Source of the DNA: Clostridia bacterium
GTDB lineage: Bacteria; Bacillota; Clostridia; Oscillospirales; Acutalibacteraceae
DNA: 59,999 bases
Direction: 5' to 3'
NCBI GenBank assembly: GCA_017517665.1
Contig: JAFWYP010000011.1
Location: forward strand, 1 to 59,999
A program made the position numbers and the translations under genes. Below the pieces are notes generated by a model, which searched no databases, was not told where the DNA came from, and saw only the letters and a program-made list of their open reading frames with translations. Within the stretch, counting starts at the first letter, position 1. Every line of letters starts with the position of its first letter. Positions 16,252-25,922 of the stretch are shown here, one piece after another.

Positions 16252-17397
16252 ATGACCAAAACTCTTGCCGTTCTCGGTTCAACAGGTTCAATCGGTGTTC
16301 AGGCACTTGAAGTTGCCCGTCTTTCGGGTTTTGAAATTGAGGCACTTACCGCAAACAGCAGAACGGATATAATTGAGGAGCAAATCAGAGAATTCAACCC
16401 CCGTGTTGCGGCTGTTGCCGATGAAAAAGCGGCGGCAGATTTGAAGACAAGGGTTGCGGACACTTCGACAAAGGTGCTTTCGGGTGCGGAAGGTGTTGAG
16501 GAATGCGCACGATGCGGTGCGGATACCGTGCTTAACAGCATTGTGGGTATTGCAGGACTTGCGCCTACTCTTGCGGCAATAGAAAATAAAAGCAAAATCG
16601 CTTTGGCAAACAAAGAAACTCTTGTTGCAGGCGGTAAAATCGTTATGGATTCCGCTGCTGAAAAGGGTGTTGACATTCTTCCTGTTGACAGTGAGCACTC
16701 AGCAATTTTTCAGTCGCTTCAGGGTTGCGTTGATAAAAAGCAGATTAAAAGACTTATTCTTACTGCCTCGGGCGGACCGTTTTTCGGAAAAACGCGTGAA
16801 GAGCTTTCAAAAGTAACTCTTGCGCAGGCTTTGAAGCACCCGAATTGGAGCATGGGTACAAAAATAACCATCGACTCTGCTACAATGATGAACAAGGGAC
16901 TTGAGCTTATCGAAGCGGCATGGCTTTTCGGCATGAAAGCTGCGGATATTGATATACTTGTTCACAGACAGAGCATCATTCATTCGCTTGTGGAGTATAT
17001 TGATAATTCGGTAATTGCTCAGCTCGGCGTTCCCGATATGAGAATACCGATTCAGTATGCGCTTACTTATCCCGACAGAATTGTCAGTCCCGTAAAACAG
17101 CTCGACCTTGCCGAGGCGATGACCCTCACTTTTGAAAAACCCGATTACGAAACCTTCACCTGCATCAACCATTGCAGAAATGCATTTGAAAAGGGCGGTC
17201 TTTTCCCTGCGGCAGTTAATGCCGCAAACGAAAAGGCTAACGAGCTTTTCAGAGAGGGCAGAATCGGTTTTCTTGATATTCCCAAGGCAGTTGAGGCTGC
17301 ATTTGACTGCGTTAAAGCGGTTTCCGATTATACTCTTGAAGAGGTTTTTGAAACCGATAAAGCGGTCAGAGAAGCAACAGAAAGGTTATTTATATGA
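16252..17397 (+). CDS. dxr: 1-deoxy-D-xylulose-5-phosphate reductoisomerase
   Basis: The 381-residue enzyme commits DXP to MEP in the non-mevalonate isoprenoid pathway, using NADPH. The N-terminal nucleotide-binding LGSTGSIG, the ALANKETLV motif, the metal/substrate segment PVDSEHSAIFQ and the active-site ASGGPFF are all visible, as is the SATMMNKGLELIEA stretch. It overlaps rseP by 4 bases (ATGA). With ispG two genes downstream, it shows the organism makes isoprenoids through the MEP route. Confidence 0.98.
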   Translation: MTKTLAVLGSTGSIGVQALEVARLSGFEIEALTANSRTDIIEEQIREFNPRVAAVADEKAAADLKTRVADTSTKVLSGAEGVEECARCGADTVLNSIVGIAGLAPTLAAIENKSKIALANKETLVAGGKIVMDSAAEKGVDILPVDSEHSAIFQSLQGCVDKKQIKRLILTASGGPFFGKTREELSKVTLAQALKHPNWSMGTKITIDSATMMNKGLELIEAAWLFGMKAADIDILVHRQSIIHSLVEYIDNSVIAQLGVPDMRIPIQYALTYPDRIVSPVKQLDLAEAMTLTFEKPDYETFTCINHCRNAFEKGGLFPAAVNAANEKANELFREGRIGFLDIPKAVEAAFDCVKAVSDYTLEEVFETDKAVREATERLFI

Positions 17398-18476
17398 AAT
17401 TTATCTCGCTTGTAACCGCAGGTGCGGTGTGGGGAAAGGTGTGGCCTGTTCTTGTCGCCATCCTTTTTTTCGGTTTGATTATATTTTTTCATGAACTCGG
17501 ACATTTCACCTTTGCAAAGCTTTTCAAAGTAAAGGTCAATGAATTTGCAATGGGTATGGGTCCCACTCTTTTTAAATTCAAAAAAGGCGAAACCAAATAT
17601 GCACTTCGTCTGCTGCCCATCGGCGGATTTGTAAGTATGGAAGGTGAGGACGAGGAAAGCGAATGTGAAGGTGCATTTTGCAACAAACCTGCATGGCAGA
17701 GATTTATTATTGTTGCCGCAGGCGGAGTTATCAACCTTATCATGGGTGTTATAATCGTTGCAATCATGCTTTCTCAGACTGACCTTATCGGTCTTCCCGA
17801 GATTCATTCTTTCCACGAAAATTCCGTCAGCAGTCAGTACGGTTTGCAGGTTAAAGATGAAATCAAAAAGATAAACGGCAAAAATGTTTATTCCGAATAT
17901 GACCTGAGCTTCCTTATGTCGAGAGATAAGGACGGCGTTTTTGATTTTGTTGTTGAAAGAAACGGCGAAAAGGTTGAGCTTAACGGCGTTAAGTTTGATA
18001 CCTACGATAACAACGGAAAACTCACAATTGTTTATGATTTTATAATCCGGGGCGTTGAACCCGGTTTTGCAAGCGTTGCAAAAAACGCTGTTCTTGAATC
18101 GGTTTCAATCGGACGCATAGTGTGGATAAGCCTGCTTGACCTTGTTACGGGTCAGTACGGTCTGAGCGATCTTTCGGGTCCTATCGGTACGGTGACTTAT
18201 ATTGCCGATGCCGCGGAAATCGCAAAGCAGGAAACGGACTACAGCTATCTTCTTACCATGCTTGCGATGATAACCATTAACATCGGTCTTTTCAACCTTC
18301 TTCCTCTTCCTGCACTCGACGGCGGCAGACTTTTTTTCCTGCTTATCGAAATGATATTCAGAAAGCCTGTTCCGAGGAAATATGAAGGTTGGGTTCATGC
18401 AATCGGTTTTGTGCTGCTTCTCATTCTTATGGCAGTTATTTCATTCAGCGATATATGGAGATTAATTAAGGGGTGA
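17394..18476 (+). CDS. rseP: Site-2 intramembrane zinc metalloprotease
   Basis: The 360-residue membrane protease has the zinc motif HELGH at residues 33-37, a central PDZ-like region (about 120-200) and the C-terminal NLLPLPALDGGR motif that supplies the third zinc ligand. Family members (RseP/RasP/YluC) cleave anti-sigma factors and signal-peptide remnants within the membrane. The dxr-rseP-ispG order is conserved in Firmicutes. It starts inside the dxr stop region, implying translational coupling. The substrate here is unknown. Confidence 0.95.
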   Translation: MKFISLVTAGAVWGKVWPVLVAILFFGLIIFFHELGHFTFAKLFKVKVNEFAMGMGPTLFKFKKGETKYALRLLPIGGFVSMEGEDEESECEGAFCNKPAWQRFIIVAAGGVINLIMGVIIVAIMLSQTDLIGLPEIHSFHENSVSSQYGLQVKDEIKKINGKNVYSEYDLSFLMSRDKDGVFDFVVERNGEKVELNGVKFDTYDNNGKLTIVYDFIIRGVEPGFASVAKNAVLESVSIGRIVWISLLDLVTGQYGLSDLSGPIGTVTYIADAAEIAKQETDYSYLLTMLAMITINIGLFNLLPLPALDGGRLFFLLIEMIFRKPVPRKYEGWVHAIGFVLLLILMAVISFSDIWRLIKG

Positions 18477-18482
18477 CGGATT

Positions 18483-19532
18483 ATGTCAAGGCGTATAAGC
18501 AGAAGGGTTAAGGTCGGAAATATATATGTCGGCGGAGATTCGGCGATAACCGTTCAGTCAATGCTTAACCGCCCCGCAAGCGATATTGAAGGCAGTGTTA
18601 AACAGGCAGTTGAGCTTGAAAAGGCAGGCTGTGAAATTATCAGAGCCGCCGTGCCCGACATGGCTGCGGCAAAGCTCATTGAAAAACTCAAAGAAAATCT
18701 TACCGTGCCCGTTGTTGCGGATATTCATTTTGACTATCGCCTTGCACTTGCAAGTCTTGATGCAGGCGTTGATAAAATCAGAATAAATCCCGGAAATATC
18801 GGTTCAATGGACAGAGTAAGGGCGGTTGCTTCCGCTTGCAAGGCAAAGCAGGTTCCCATAAGAATCGGTGTCAATTCAGGCTCGCTTGAAAAGGAGCTTC
18901 TTGCAAAATACGGCTCGCCCTGCGCCGAAGCACTTGCACAGAGTGCAATGAACCATGTTGCTCTTCTTGAACAGTGCGACTTTAATGATATTATAATTTC
19001 AATCAAATCCTCAAATGTGAATATTATGACCGAGGCTTACAGACTTGTTGCCGAAAGATGTGATTATCCTCTGCATCTCGGAGTTACCGAAGCGGGAACT
19101 CACAATATGGCACTCATCAAGTCGTCAATCGGCATCGGTTCGCTTCTTCTTGACGGAATAGGCGATACAATCCGTGTTTCCATGACGGACGATCCCGTCA
19201 AAGAAGTATCTGCCGCAAATGGTATTCTCAAGGCAATCGGACTCAAAACCGACTGCGTTGACATCGTTTCGTGTCCTACCTGCGGCAGAACAAAAATCGA
19301 CCTCATTTCTCTTGCAAACGAGGTTGAAGAAAAGCTTTCGGGCTGCAAGAAAAACATAAAGGTTGCGGTTATGGGATGCGCAGTAAACGGACCGGGTGAA
19401 GCCCGTGAAGCAGACATTGGTATTGCAGGCGGTGACGGCTGTGCCCTTATCTTCAAAAAGGGCGAAATAGTCTGCAAAGTTCCCGAAAACGAAGCCGTCG
19501 ACAGACTTCTCGAAGAAATAGAAAAGATTTAA
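18483..19532 (+). CDS. ispG: 4-hydroxy-3-methylbut-2-enyl diphosphate synthase (flavodoxin/ferredoxin)
   Basis: The 349-residue TIM-barrel iron-sulfur enzyme of the MEP pathway converts MEcPP to HMBPP. Key motifs include PVVADIHFDYRLAL and KIRINPGNIG in the barrel, and the cluster-binding cysteines in SCPTCGR and MGCAVNGPGEA near the C-terminus. GGGGTGA provides a ribosome-binding site 6 bases after the rseP stop. proS, which often follows in relatives, is missing, and polC comes next. Confidence 0.97.
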   Translation: MSRRISRRVKVGNIYVGGDSAITVQSMLNRPASDIEGSVKQAVELEKAGCEIIRAAVPDMAAAKLIEKLKENLTVPVVADIHFDYRLALASLDAGVDKIRINPGNIGSMDRVRAVASACKAKQVPIRIGVNSGSLEKELLAKYGSPCAEALAQSAMNHVALLEQCDFNDIIISIKSSNVNIMTEAYRLVAERCDYPLHLGVTEAGTHNMALIKSSIGIGSLLLDGIGDTIRVSMTDDPVKEVSAANGILKAIGLKTDCVDIVSCPTCGRTKIDLISLANEVEEKLSGCKKNIKVAVMGCAVNGPGEAREADIGIAGGDGCALIFKKGEIVCKVPENEAVDRLLEEIEKI

Positions 19533-19540
19533 TGGATATA

Positions 19541-19566
19541 GGGCAGAGCATATCTGCCCTTTATTT
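19541..19566 (+). terminator. Hairpin with short U-run between ispG and polC
   Basis: A 7-bp stem GGGCAGA / TCTGCCC with a GCATA loop is followed by TTTATTT. It sits 8 bases after the ispG stop and upstream of the preferred polC start. It probably acts as a partial terminator, lowering polC relative to the upstream genes. Confidence 0.65.
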
Positions 19567-19576
19567 GGTGATAAAT

Positions 19577-22500
19577 ATGAACGAAAATTCAATCTTAAGC
19601 TTTATCGGCGAATATATAAATGCGGGACTGCGTGAAATTCTTTCGGGCGGCAAGGTTGAACGCATTTTTCTTGATGAAGAAACAATGAAGCTCGACATAT
19701 CCGCAAGGTTTGACAGATATGTTGAGGATGTATATATAATAAATGCGCAGAATGAAATCAAAAAAGCAATCGGAATCAACAAGGTTATAATCAATCCGTA
19801 TTTTCCGTCTTCTGCTTTTTCGGACAAGTGTATACCTCAGCTTGTGCGTGTTGTTAAGGAAAACATTGCTGCAGCAAACGGTTTTCTTGAAAACGCAAAG
19901 TTTGACTTTAATGAAAACAATATAACTGTTACCGTTTTCAACGGTGCGGATATTCTTGCTGATGCAGGTGCAAAGGAATTCCTTGCAAAGTATATAAAAG
20001 AGCATTTTGATATTATCTGTACTGTTGAAATCAAGGGCGAAAACACAGCAAAAATCGACTCGCCCGAATATCTGCAGATGCAGGCGGAAACTCTGAAAAT
20101 TGAAGTGCCCGTTGCATACGAAGAGAAGAAGCCAAAGAAAGCCGAAAGGGAATATGAAGATTTGCCTATTTCCGTTACCAATGCAAAGGTTATCTACGGC
20201 AGCAAGATAAAATCAAAGCCTGTTCCCTTGAAGGGTATTTCAATCGAAGACGGCAATGTTACCGTATGGGGCAAGGTTTTCTCGCTCGATATGCGAGATA
20301 CCCGTGACGGCAAGAGAAAGATAATCAATTTCAACATAACCGATAAGACAAGCTCATATACCGTTAAAATATTTGAGGCTGTCCAGAACTGCGAACAGCT
20401 TGTTGCAAATATTTCCGACGGCAAGGTTGTTATGCTCCGAGGTCATGTTGAATATGACGACTATATAAAGACCTACTGTATTAAGGCAAATTCGGTTATG
20501 ATAATCGAAGAAATCGAAGAAGGCGATACTGCCGAGGAAAAGCGCGTTGAGCTGCATATGCACAGCAATATGTCTGCAATGGACGGCATGACTGCTGCGT
20601 CAAAGCTCGTTGCAAGGGCGGCAAAATGGGGACACAAGGCTGTGGCGATAACCGACCACGGTGTTGTTCAGGCATATCCTGAAGCTGCTGCCGCCGCAAA
20701 GAAAAACGGCATCAAGGTTATCTACGGCATGGAGGGTTATTATGTCGATGACTCTGTAAAAATCGTTACGGGTGAGGCAGATATGCCCCTGAGCGGAACA
20801 TTCATTGTTTTTGACGTTGAAACAACCGGTCTTCGCACCGACAGAGTAAGACTTACCGAAATAGGCGCGGTGAAGTATGTTGACGGTGCGGAAAGAGGCA
20901 GATTTCAGACCTTTGTTAACCCCGAATGTCCCATCCCGAGAAAAATAACCGAGCTTACAGGTATTGATAACCGCATGGTTTCGGGTGCACCCAAAGAGGC
21001 GGAGGCTGTACGCAGATTCTTTGAATTCTGCGGTGACGGCGTGCTTGTTGCACATAATGCAACCTTCGATACCAATGTTTTAAGACACACCTGCCGAAGA
21101 AACGGCATTGAATATAACTTTACTCATATTGATACTCTCGTTATGGCGCAGAGCCTTATCGAGGGCATAAAGAATTATAAGCTTGATTCGCTTTCAAAGT
21201 TTTTTAAGCTTCCGGATTTCGACCACCACAGGGCGGATGAGGATGCAGGCGCACTTGCGGGAATTTTTGAAAAACTCCTTGAACTCTGCAAGAGCAAGGG
21301 CGTTGAGAACGTCAATGAAATCAACGGAAAAATTCCCCTCAACATCAAAAGACTTCCCACATATCACATCATTCTTCTTGCAAAGAATAAAATCGGCTTA
21401 AAGCATCTTTATCAGCTTATTTCCAAGTCCAATCTTGAATATTATTACCGACATCCCAGAATTCCGAGAAGCGAGCTTATCGCTCATAAGGAGGGTCTTA
21501 TTGTCGGCAGTGCGTGCGAAGCAGGTCAGCTTTATCAGGCGATATTTACAGGCAGACCCAAGGAAGACTTGCTTCAGCTTGCAAGCATCTATGATTATCT
21601 TGAAATTCAGCCCAACGGCAACAACGCATTCATGCTTCGCGAAGGCATGGTTGAGTCCGAAGAAGAGCTTAACGAGATAAACAGAACGATAATACACCTT
21701 GCGGACGAGCTTGGTATTCCTGTTGTTGCAACGGGTGACGTTCATTTCCTTGAAGAAACCGACAGTATCTTCAGAGAAATTCTTATGGCGGGTCAGGGCT
21801 TCAAGGATGCTTCGGAGCAGGCTCCCCTCTATCTTCGCACAACGCAGAATATGCTTAATGAATTTGCATATCTCGGCGAGGATACCGCCTATGAGGTTGT
21901 TGTTAAGAATCCCAACCTCATTGCCGATATGTGTGAGGAAATCAAGCCCATTCCCGACGGCACATATCCGCCCAAAATCGAGGGCGCGGATGATGAGCTG
22001 CGTAAAATCTGTAACGAAAGAATGGAAGCCTATTACGGCTCTCCGCTTCCCGAATATATCAGGGAACGACTTGAAAAAGAGCTTGATTCAATCATCAAAA
22101 ACGGATTCGGTGTTCTTTATATCATCGCCCAGAAGCTTGTGTGGAACTCCATGGAGAACGGCTATTACGTCGGCTCAAGAGGTTCGGTTGGCTCATCATT
22201 TGTCGCTTTTGCGGCAGGTATTTCCGAGGTTAACCCTCTTGTTCCTCACTATATCTGCGAGGAATGTAAACACAGCGAATTTTTCTATAAGGGCGAATAC
22301 GGCTCTGGTTATGATATGCCTCCCAAGGATTGCCCCGTATGCGGTAAACCCATGCACCGTGACGGTCATGATATTCCGTTTGAAACCTTCCTCGGTTTCT
22401 ACGGCGACAAACAGCCTGATATCGACCTTAACTTCTCGGGTGAATATCAGTTCTATGCCCACCGTTATACCGAAGAGCTTTTCGGTAAATCCCATGTTTT

Positions 22501-23857
22501 CAAAGCGGGAACAATCGGTACTCTTGCCGACAAAACCGCATTCGGATTTGTTAAAAAATGGATGGAAGAAAAGGGGATCACCGTTTCTCCTGCCGAGGTC
22601 GAACGCCTTGTTCAGGGCTGTGTCGGCGTAAAGAGAACAACGGGTCAGCATCCGGGCGGCATGGTTGTTGTGCCTGCCGATATGGATGCAGAGGATTTCA
22701 CTCCCATTCAGCATCCTGCGGACGATGCGGATTCAATCCACAGAACAACTCATTTCGATTTCCACTCGCTCCATGACACTATTCTTAAGCTCGACAACCT
22801 CGGTCATGATGTTCCCACACTTTATAAGCATCTTGAGGATATGACGGGCACGAATGTTATGCAAATTGATATCTGCGACCCGAAGCTTTATGAACTTCTC
22901 ACTTCTCCCGAACCCCTCGGAGTAACCGCAGAGGATATCGACTGCGAAACGGGCACATTGTCACTTCCCGAACTCGGTACACCGTTTGTGCGTCAGATGC
23001 TTATGGAATCAAAGCCGAAGAACTTTTCCGATATGCTTCAGGTATCGGGACTTTCTCACGGCACCGACGTTTGGATAGGCAATGCGCAGGACCTCATCAA
23101 AAACGGAACGTGCACGATTTCAGAAGTTATCGGTACGCGTGACAACATCATGGTTTACCTTATCAACAAAGGCGTTGAAAAAGGTATGGCATTTAAAATT
23201 ATGGAAATCGTAAGAAAGGGCAAAGCAACTTCACTTCTTACCGATGAACATAAAAAAGAGATGCTTGACCACGGTGTTCCCCAGTGGTATCTTGATTCCT
23301 GCATGAAGATTAAATATATGTTCCCCAAGGCACACGCCGCGGCTTATGTCAGTGCGGCAATGCGTCTTGCATGGTACAAGCTTTATAAACCGGTTGAATA
23401 CTATGCAACTTATATGACCGTTCGAGGTGAAGATATTGATACCGCCGCTGTCCTTAAGGGCAGGGCGGCAGTCAGAGAAAAAATGGATGAGATAAGCGAA
23501 AAGATGAAGACGAAGCAGGCAACCGCCAAGGAAGAAGGCACCTTTACTTCTCTCCAGGTTATCAATGAAATGATGGCAAGAGGTGTTGAAATTCTCCCGA
23601 TTGATATTTATAAATCTACCGCAAACAGATATGTTATCGAAGACGGAAAGATTCGTCTGCCCTTCTCGGCAATCGCAGGCTGCGGAGGCAGGGCTGCCGA
23701 GGGCCTTGAAAATGCAAGAAACGACGGCGGCGGAGAATTTCTTTCAATTGAAGATTTCCAGATGCGTTCAGGTGCATCAAAAACAATCATTGCGGCTCTT
23801 GAAGAGGGTGGTGCGTTTGACTCACTTCCCAAATCAACACAGCTCAGTTTCTTTTAA
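19577..23857 (+). CDS. polC: DNA polymerase III alpha subunit, Gram-positive PolC type
   Basis: The protein has 1426 residues from this start. In order: an N-terminal region, an OB-fold segment (about 200-315), a PHP domain split by the inserted DEDD proofreading exonuclease (DVETTGL near residue 410), the zinc-binding segment (CEECKHSEFF ... CPVCGKPMHR) and the polymerase core with SRGSVGSSFVAF and the catalytic PDIDLNFSGEYQ. PolC is the main replicative polymerase of low-GC Gram-positives. I prefer ATG 19577 over ATG 19532, because the earlier start overlaps the ispG stop and would put a terminator-like hairpin inside the gene; a GGTGA site precedes 19577. Confidence 0.97.
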   Translation: MNENSILSFIGEYINAGLREILSGGKVERIFLDEETMKLDISARFDRYVEDVYIINAQNEIKKAIGINKVIINPYFPSSAFSDKCIPQLVRVVKENIAAANGFLENAKFDFNENNITVTVFNGADILADAGAKEFLAKYIKEHFDIICTVEIKGENTAKIDSPEYLQMQAETLKIEVPVAYEEKKPKKAEREYEDLPISVTNAKVIYGSKIKSKPVPLKGISIEDGNVTVWGKVFSLDMRDTRDGKRKIINFNITDKTSSYTVKIFEAVQNCEQLVANISDGKVVMLRGHVEYDDYIKTYCIKANSVMIIEEIEEGDTAEEKRVELHMHSNMSAMDGMTAASKLVARAAKWGHKAVAITDHGVVQAYPEAAAAAKKNGIKVIYGMEGYYVDDSVKIVTGEADMPLSGTFIVFDVETTGLRTDRVRLTEIGAVKYVDGAERGRFQTFVNPECPIPRKITELTGIDNRMVSGAPKEAEAVRRFFEFCGDGVLVAHNATFDTNVLRHTCRRNGIEYNFTHIDTLVMAQSLIEGIKNYKLDSLSKFFKLPDFDHHRADEDAGALAGIFEKLLELCKSKGVENVNEINGKIPLNIKRLPTYHIILLAKNKIGLKHLYQLISKSNLEYYYRHPRIPRSELIAHKEGLIVGSACEAGQLYQAIFTGRPKEDLLQLASIYDYLEIQPNGNNAFMLREGMVESEEELNEINRTIIHLADELGIPVVATGDVHFLEETDSIFREILMAGQGFKDASEQAPLYLRTTQNMLNEFAYLGEDTAYEVVVKNPNLIADMCEEIKPIPDGTYPPKIEGADDELRKICNERMEAYYGSPLPEYIRERLEKELDSIIKNGFGVLYIIAQKLVWNSMENGYYVGSRGSVGSSFVAFAAGISEVNPLVPHYICEECKHSEFFYKGEYGSGYDMPPKDCPVCGKPMHRDGHDIPFETFLGFYGDKQPDIDLNFSGEYQFYAHRYTEELFGKSHVFKAGTIGTLADKTAFGFVKKWMEEKGITVSPAEVERLVQGCVGVKRTTGQHPGGMVVVPADMDAEDFTPIQHPADDADSIHRTTHFDFHSLHDTILKLDNLGHDVPTLYKHLEDMTGTNVMQIDICDPKLYELLTSPEPLGVTAEDIDCETGTLSLPELGTPFVRQMLMESKPKNFSDMLQVSGLSHGTDVWIGNAQDLIKNGTCTISEVIGTRDNIMVYLINKGVEKGMAFKIMEIVRKGKATSLLTDEHKKEMLDHGVPQWYLDSCMKIKYMFPKAHAAAYVSAAMRLAWYKLYKPVEYYATYMTVRGEDIDTAAVLKGRAAVREKMDEISEKMKTKQATAKEEGTFTSLQVINEMMARGVEILPIDIYKSTANRYVIEDGKIRLPFSAIAGCGGRAAEGLENARNDGGGEFLSIEDFQMRSGASKTIIAALEEGGAFDSLPKSTQLSFF

Positions 23858-23883
23858 TAAAAACCGCAGAAACGGAGGCGTAT

Positions 23884-25194
23884 ATGAAGAAAAAAATTCC
23901 ACTTCGTCAGCGAACATGGTATAAGCTTGATAATGCGGCAAAAGTGTTCCCCGGGCAGAATTCTTCTTCGTGGTCAAATGTTTTCAGACTCTCTGCAACG
24001 CTGACCGAAAAAGTGAATCCCGAACTGCTTGAAAAAGCGGTCAGTATGGTTATGCCCCGTTTCCCGACCTTTGACGTGAGAATGCGTGCGGGATTTTTCT
24101 GGCACTATCTCGAAAAAAACCCCTACGGCATACCGCCTGTTTTGCCGGATATTGCAAATCCATGCCAACGTTTCAAATGGAAAGAAAACAACGGTTATCT
24201 TTTCAAGGTTTATTATTATGAAAAACGTATCTCCGTTGAATTTTATCATTCCGTAACGGACGGCTACGGCGGTTCATGCTTCTTTATGACTCTTGTTGCG
24301 GTCTATCTTCGTCTGACGGGCAAGGACATTCCGTGCGGTGATTCGGTTTTTGATATAAATGAGAAACCGAAGCCCGAGGAGGCGGAAGATTCCTATTCCG
24401 AGAACTGCAATTCCAAAGCCAAGGCAAAAAGAATGCAGAAGTTCGCCTATCATTTTAAAGGTGAGCGTTTTCCGAAACATTTTCTGGGTGTTACAACGGG
24501 CTATATTCCTGTTTCTGTTATAAAAGAAAAAGCCAAAGAGCATAATGTTACCGTGACGGAATATCTTGCGGCTATTCTTCTTTTCACGCTGTATAATCTG
24601 CAGAAGAAGGAGAACAAAAGGAAAGAAAAGCCCGTCGGAATTCAGATTCCGGTTAATCTAAGAAGCTTTTTCGGCAGCACAACTCTCCGCAATTTCATGC
24701 TTTGCTATACCTTCCAGATTGACCCGAATATGGGTGAATATACTCTGCCCGAAATCATAAAACAGCTTTCGCTCTATCTTCGTTTCATCAATAATGAAAA
24801 GGAGGTTCAGGCGATGATGAAGGGTAATATAGGCTTTGAAAAAAATCCTGTCATGAGAATTCTTCCCTCTGTGCTTAAGGATTTCGGCATAAGCATGGTT
24901 TATAAAATTGCAGGTGAAAAGCAGACAAGCTGTCTGATAACCAATGTCGGTGTGCTTAAAGCACCGAAAGAAATGGAGAATTATATCGAAAAGCTTTGTC
25001 TTATTACCGGACCTGCGATGATTAACGGCGCAAGATGCGGAGTGCTTTCGTATAAAGATACCCTTGCGTTTACGTTTTCAAATATTTATAAAGATCCCGT
25101 AATTCAGAGAGAGTTTTTCACAACGCTTATAAAACTCGGAATACCCGTAAAAATAGAAAGTAACAGACACCTTATCAAAGGAGGCGAGAACTGA
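23884..25194 (+). CDS. Condensation-domain-like acyltransferase
   Basis: The 436-residue protein resembles the condensation/alcohol-acetyltransferase (CAT-like) superfamily. The diagnostic HxxxDG appears as HSVTDG (H122, D126, G127), in the usual place in the N-terminal subdomain. A later PVNLRSFFGSTTLRNF stretch matches the second subdomain of these enzymes. No carrier-protein or adenylation domain is attached, so this is a stand-alone acyltransferase; donor and acceptor are unknown. GGAGG precedes the ATG. It is coupled to the next gene by a one-base TGATG overlap, which suggests the two products work together. Confidence 0.75.
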   Translation: MKKKIPLRQRTWYKLDNAAKVFPGQNSSSWSNVFRLSATLTEKVNPELLEKAVSMVMPRFPTFDVRMRAGFFWHYLEKNPYGIPPVLPDIANPCQRFKWKENNGYLFKVYYYEKRISVEFYHSVTDGYGGSCFFMTLVAVYLRLTGKDIPCGDSVFDINEKPKPEEAEDSYSENCNSKAKAKRMQKFAYHFKGERFPKHFLGVTTGYIPVSVIKEKAKEHNVTVTEYLAAILLFTLYNLQKKENKRKEKPVGIQIPVNLRSFFGSTTLRNFMLCYTFQIDPNMGEYTLPEIIKQLSLYLRFINNEKEVQAMMKGNIGFEKNPVMRILPSVLKDFGISMVYKIAGEKQTSCLITNVGVLKAPKEMENYIEKLCLITGPAMINGARCGVLSYKDTLAFTFSNIYKDPVIQREFFTTLIKLGIPVKIESNRHLIKGGEN

Positions 25195-25892
25195 TGTCAT
25201 ATTGTGTCAACTGCGGAGTTGAGCTTGAAAAAGGCTGTCCCGATTGTCCTCTTTGCGATACTCCTGTTATCAACCCCAAGGAAAAACCGATTGAAAACAA
25301 AAAATTCGTTTATCCCGAAACAATAAACATCCCGAGCTCGCTGAGCAAAAAATACTGGGTGTTTCTGATAACAATGATAATACTTATCCCGAATCTTGTG
25401 ATGCTCATACTGAATGCACTGTTTTTCGATAACCATGTTTTTCCGTATATTTCGGGCGGATTTGCAGTTGCGTGGATATGGTTTCTTTTCCCTCTTTTAT
25501 GGGAAAAAATCATGCCTATGCTGATTCTTGCAATAGATGCCCTTGCGCTTCTGACCTATCTTTACACATTCAGAATTTTCGGAGATGACTCGGGTTGGTT
25601 CGCGCTTGTGGCGTTGCCAGTTGTAATTGTTATGTGGGCACTCGGTAACGGTTTTATTTTCCTTTTCAAAAAGACCAAAAGAAAGTCTATAAGAACAGCC
25701 GCTGTTCTCGGAGCAATAAATATCATGAGTTTTGTAATAGAAATATGCCTTAATATGTTTTATTTGGGCAGATTGCAGATACCCGTTTCCGTTATTGTAA
25801 CGGCGTGCTGTGTGTCGCTTATGATATTCTTTATTGTTCTTGCAAAAAGCAAAAGACTCAATGCGTGGGTCAGCAGAAAATTCTTTATGTAA
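25194..25892 (+). CDS. Zinc-ribbon integral membrane protein (DUF6320-like)
   Basis: The 232-residue protein opens with a cysteine cluster resembling a zinc ribbon (C4, C7, C15, C18, C21). About six hydrophobic segments follow, between residues 52 and 222. This architecture resembles the DUF6320 family, whose genes I recall next to condensation-type acyltransferases; the family name is from memory and not certain. The start overlaps the acyltransferase stop by one base and has AAAGGAGG upstream. It may be a membrane anchor or transporter-like partner for that enzyme; no function is established from sequence. Confidence 0.7.
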   Translation: MSYCVNCGVELEKGCPDCPLCDTPVINPKEKPIENKKFVYPETINIPSSLSKKYWVFLITMIILIPNLVMLILNALFFDNHVFPYISGGFAVAWIWFLFPLLWEKIMPMLILAIDALALLTYLYTFRIFGDDSGWFALVALPVVIVMWALGNGFIFLFKKTKRKSIRTAAVLGAINIMSFVIEICLNMFYLGRLQIPVSVIVTACCVSLMIFFIVLAKSKRLNAWVSRKFFM

Positions 25893-25922
25893 ACAATTAA
25901 TATCCGAAAGGAAGTATATGAT

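Noticed and set aside
21699-22631. 310-residue plus-strand frame inside polC
   Set aside because: It lies in another frame of the well-supported PolC polymerase core and has serine/arginine-rich shadow composition.
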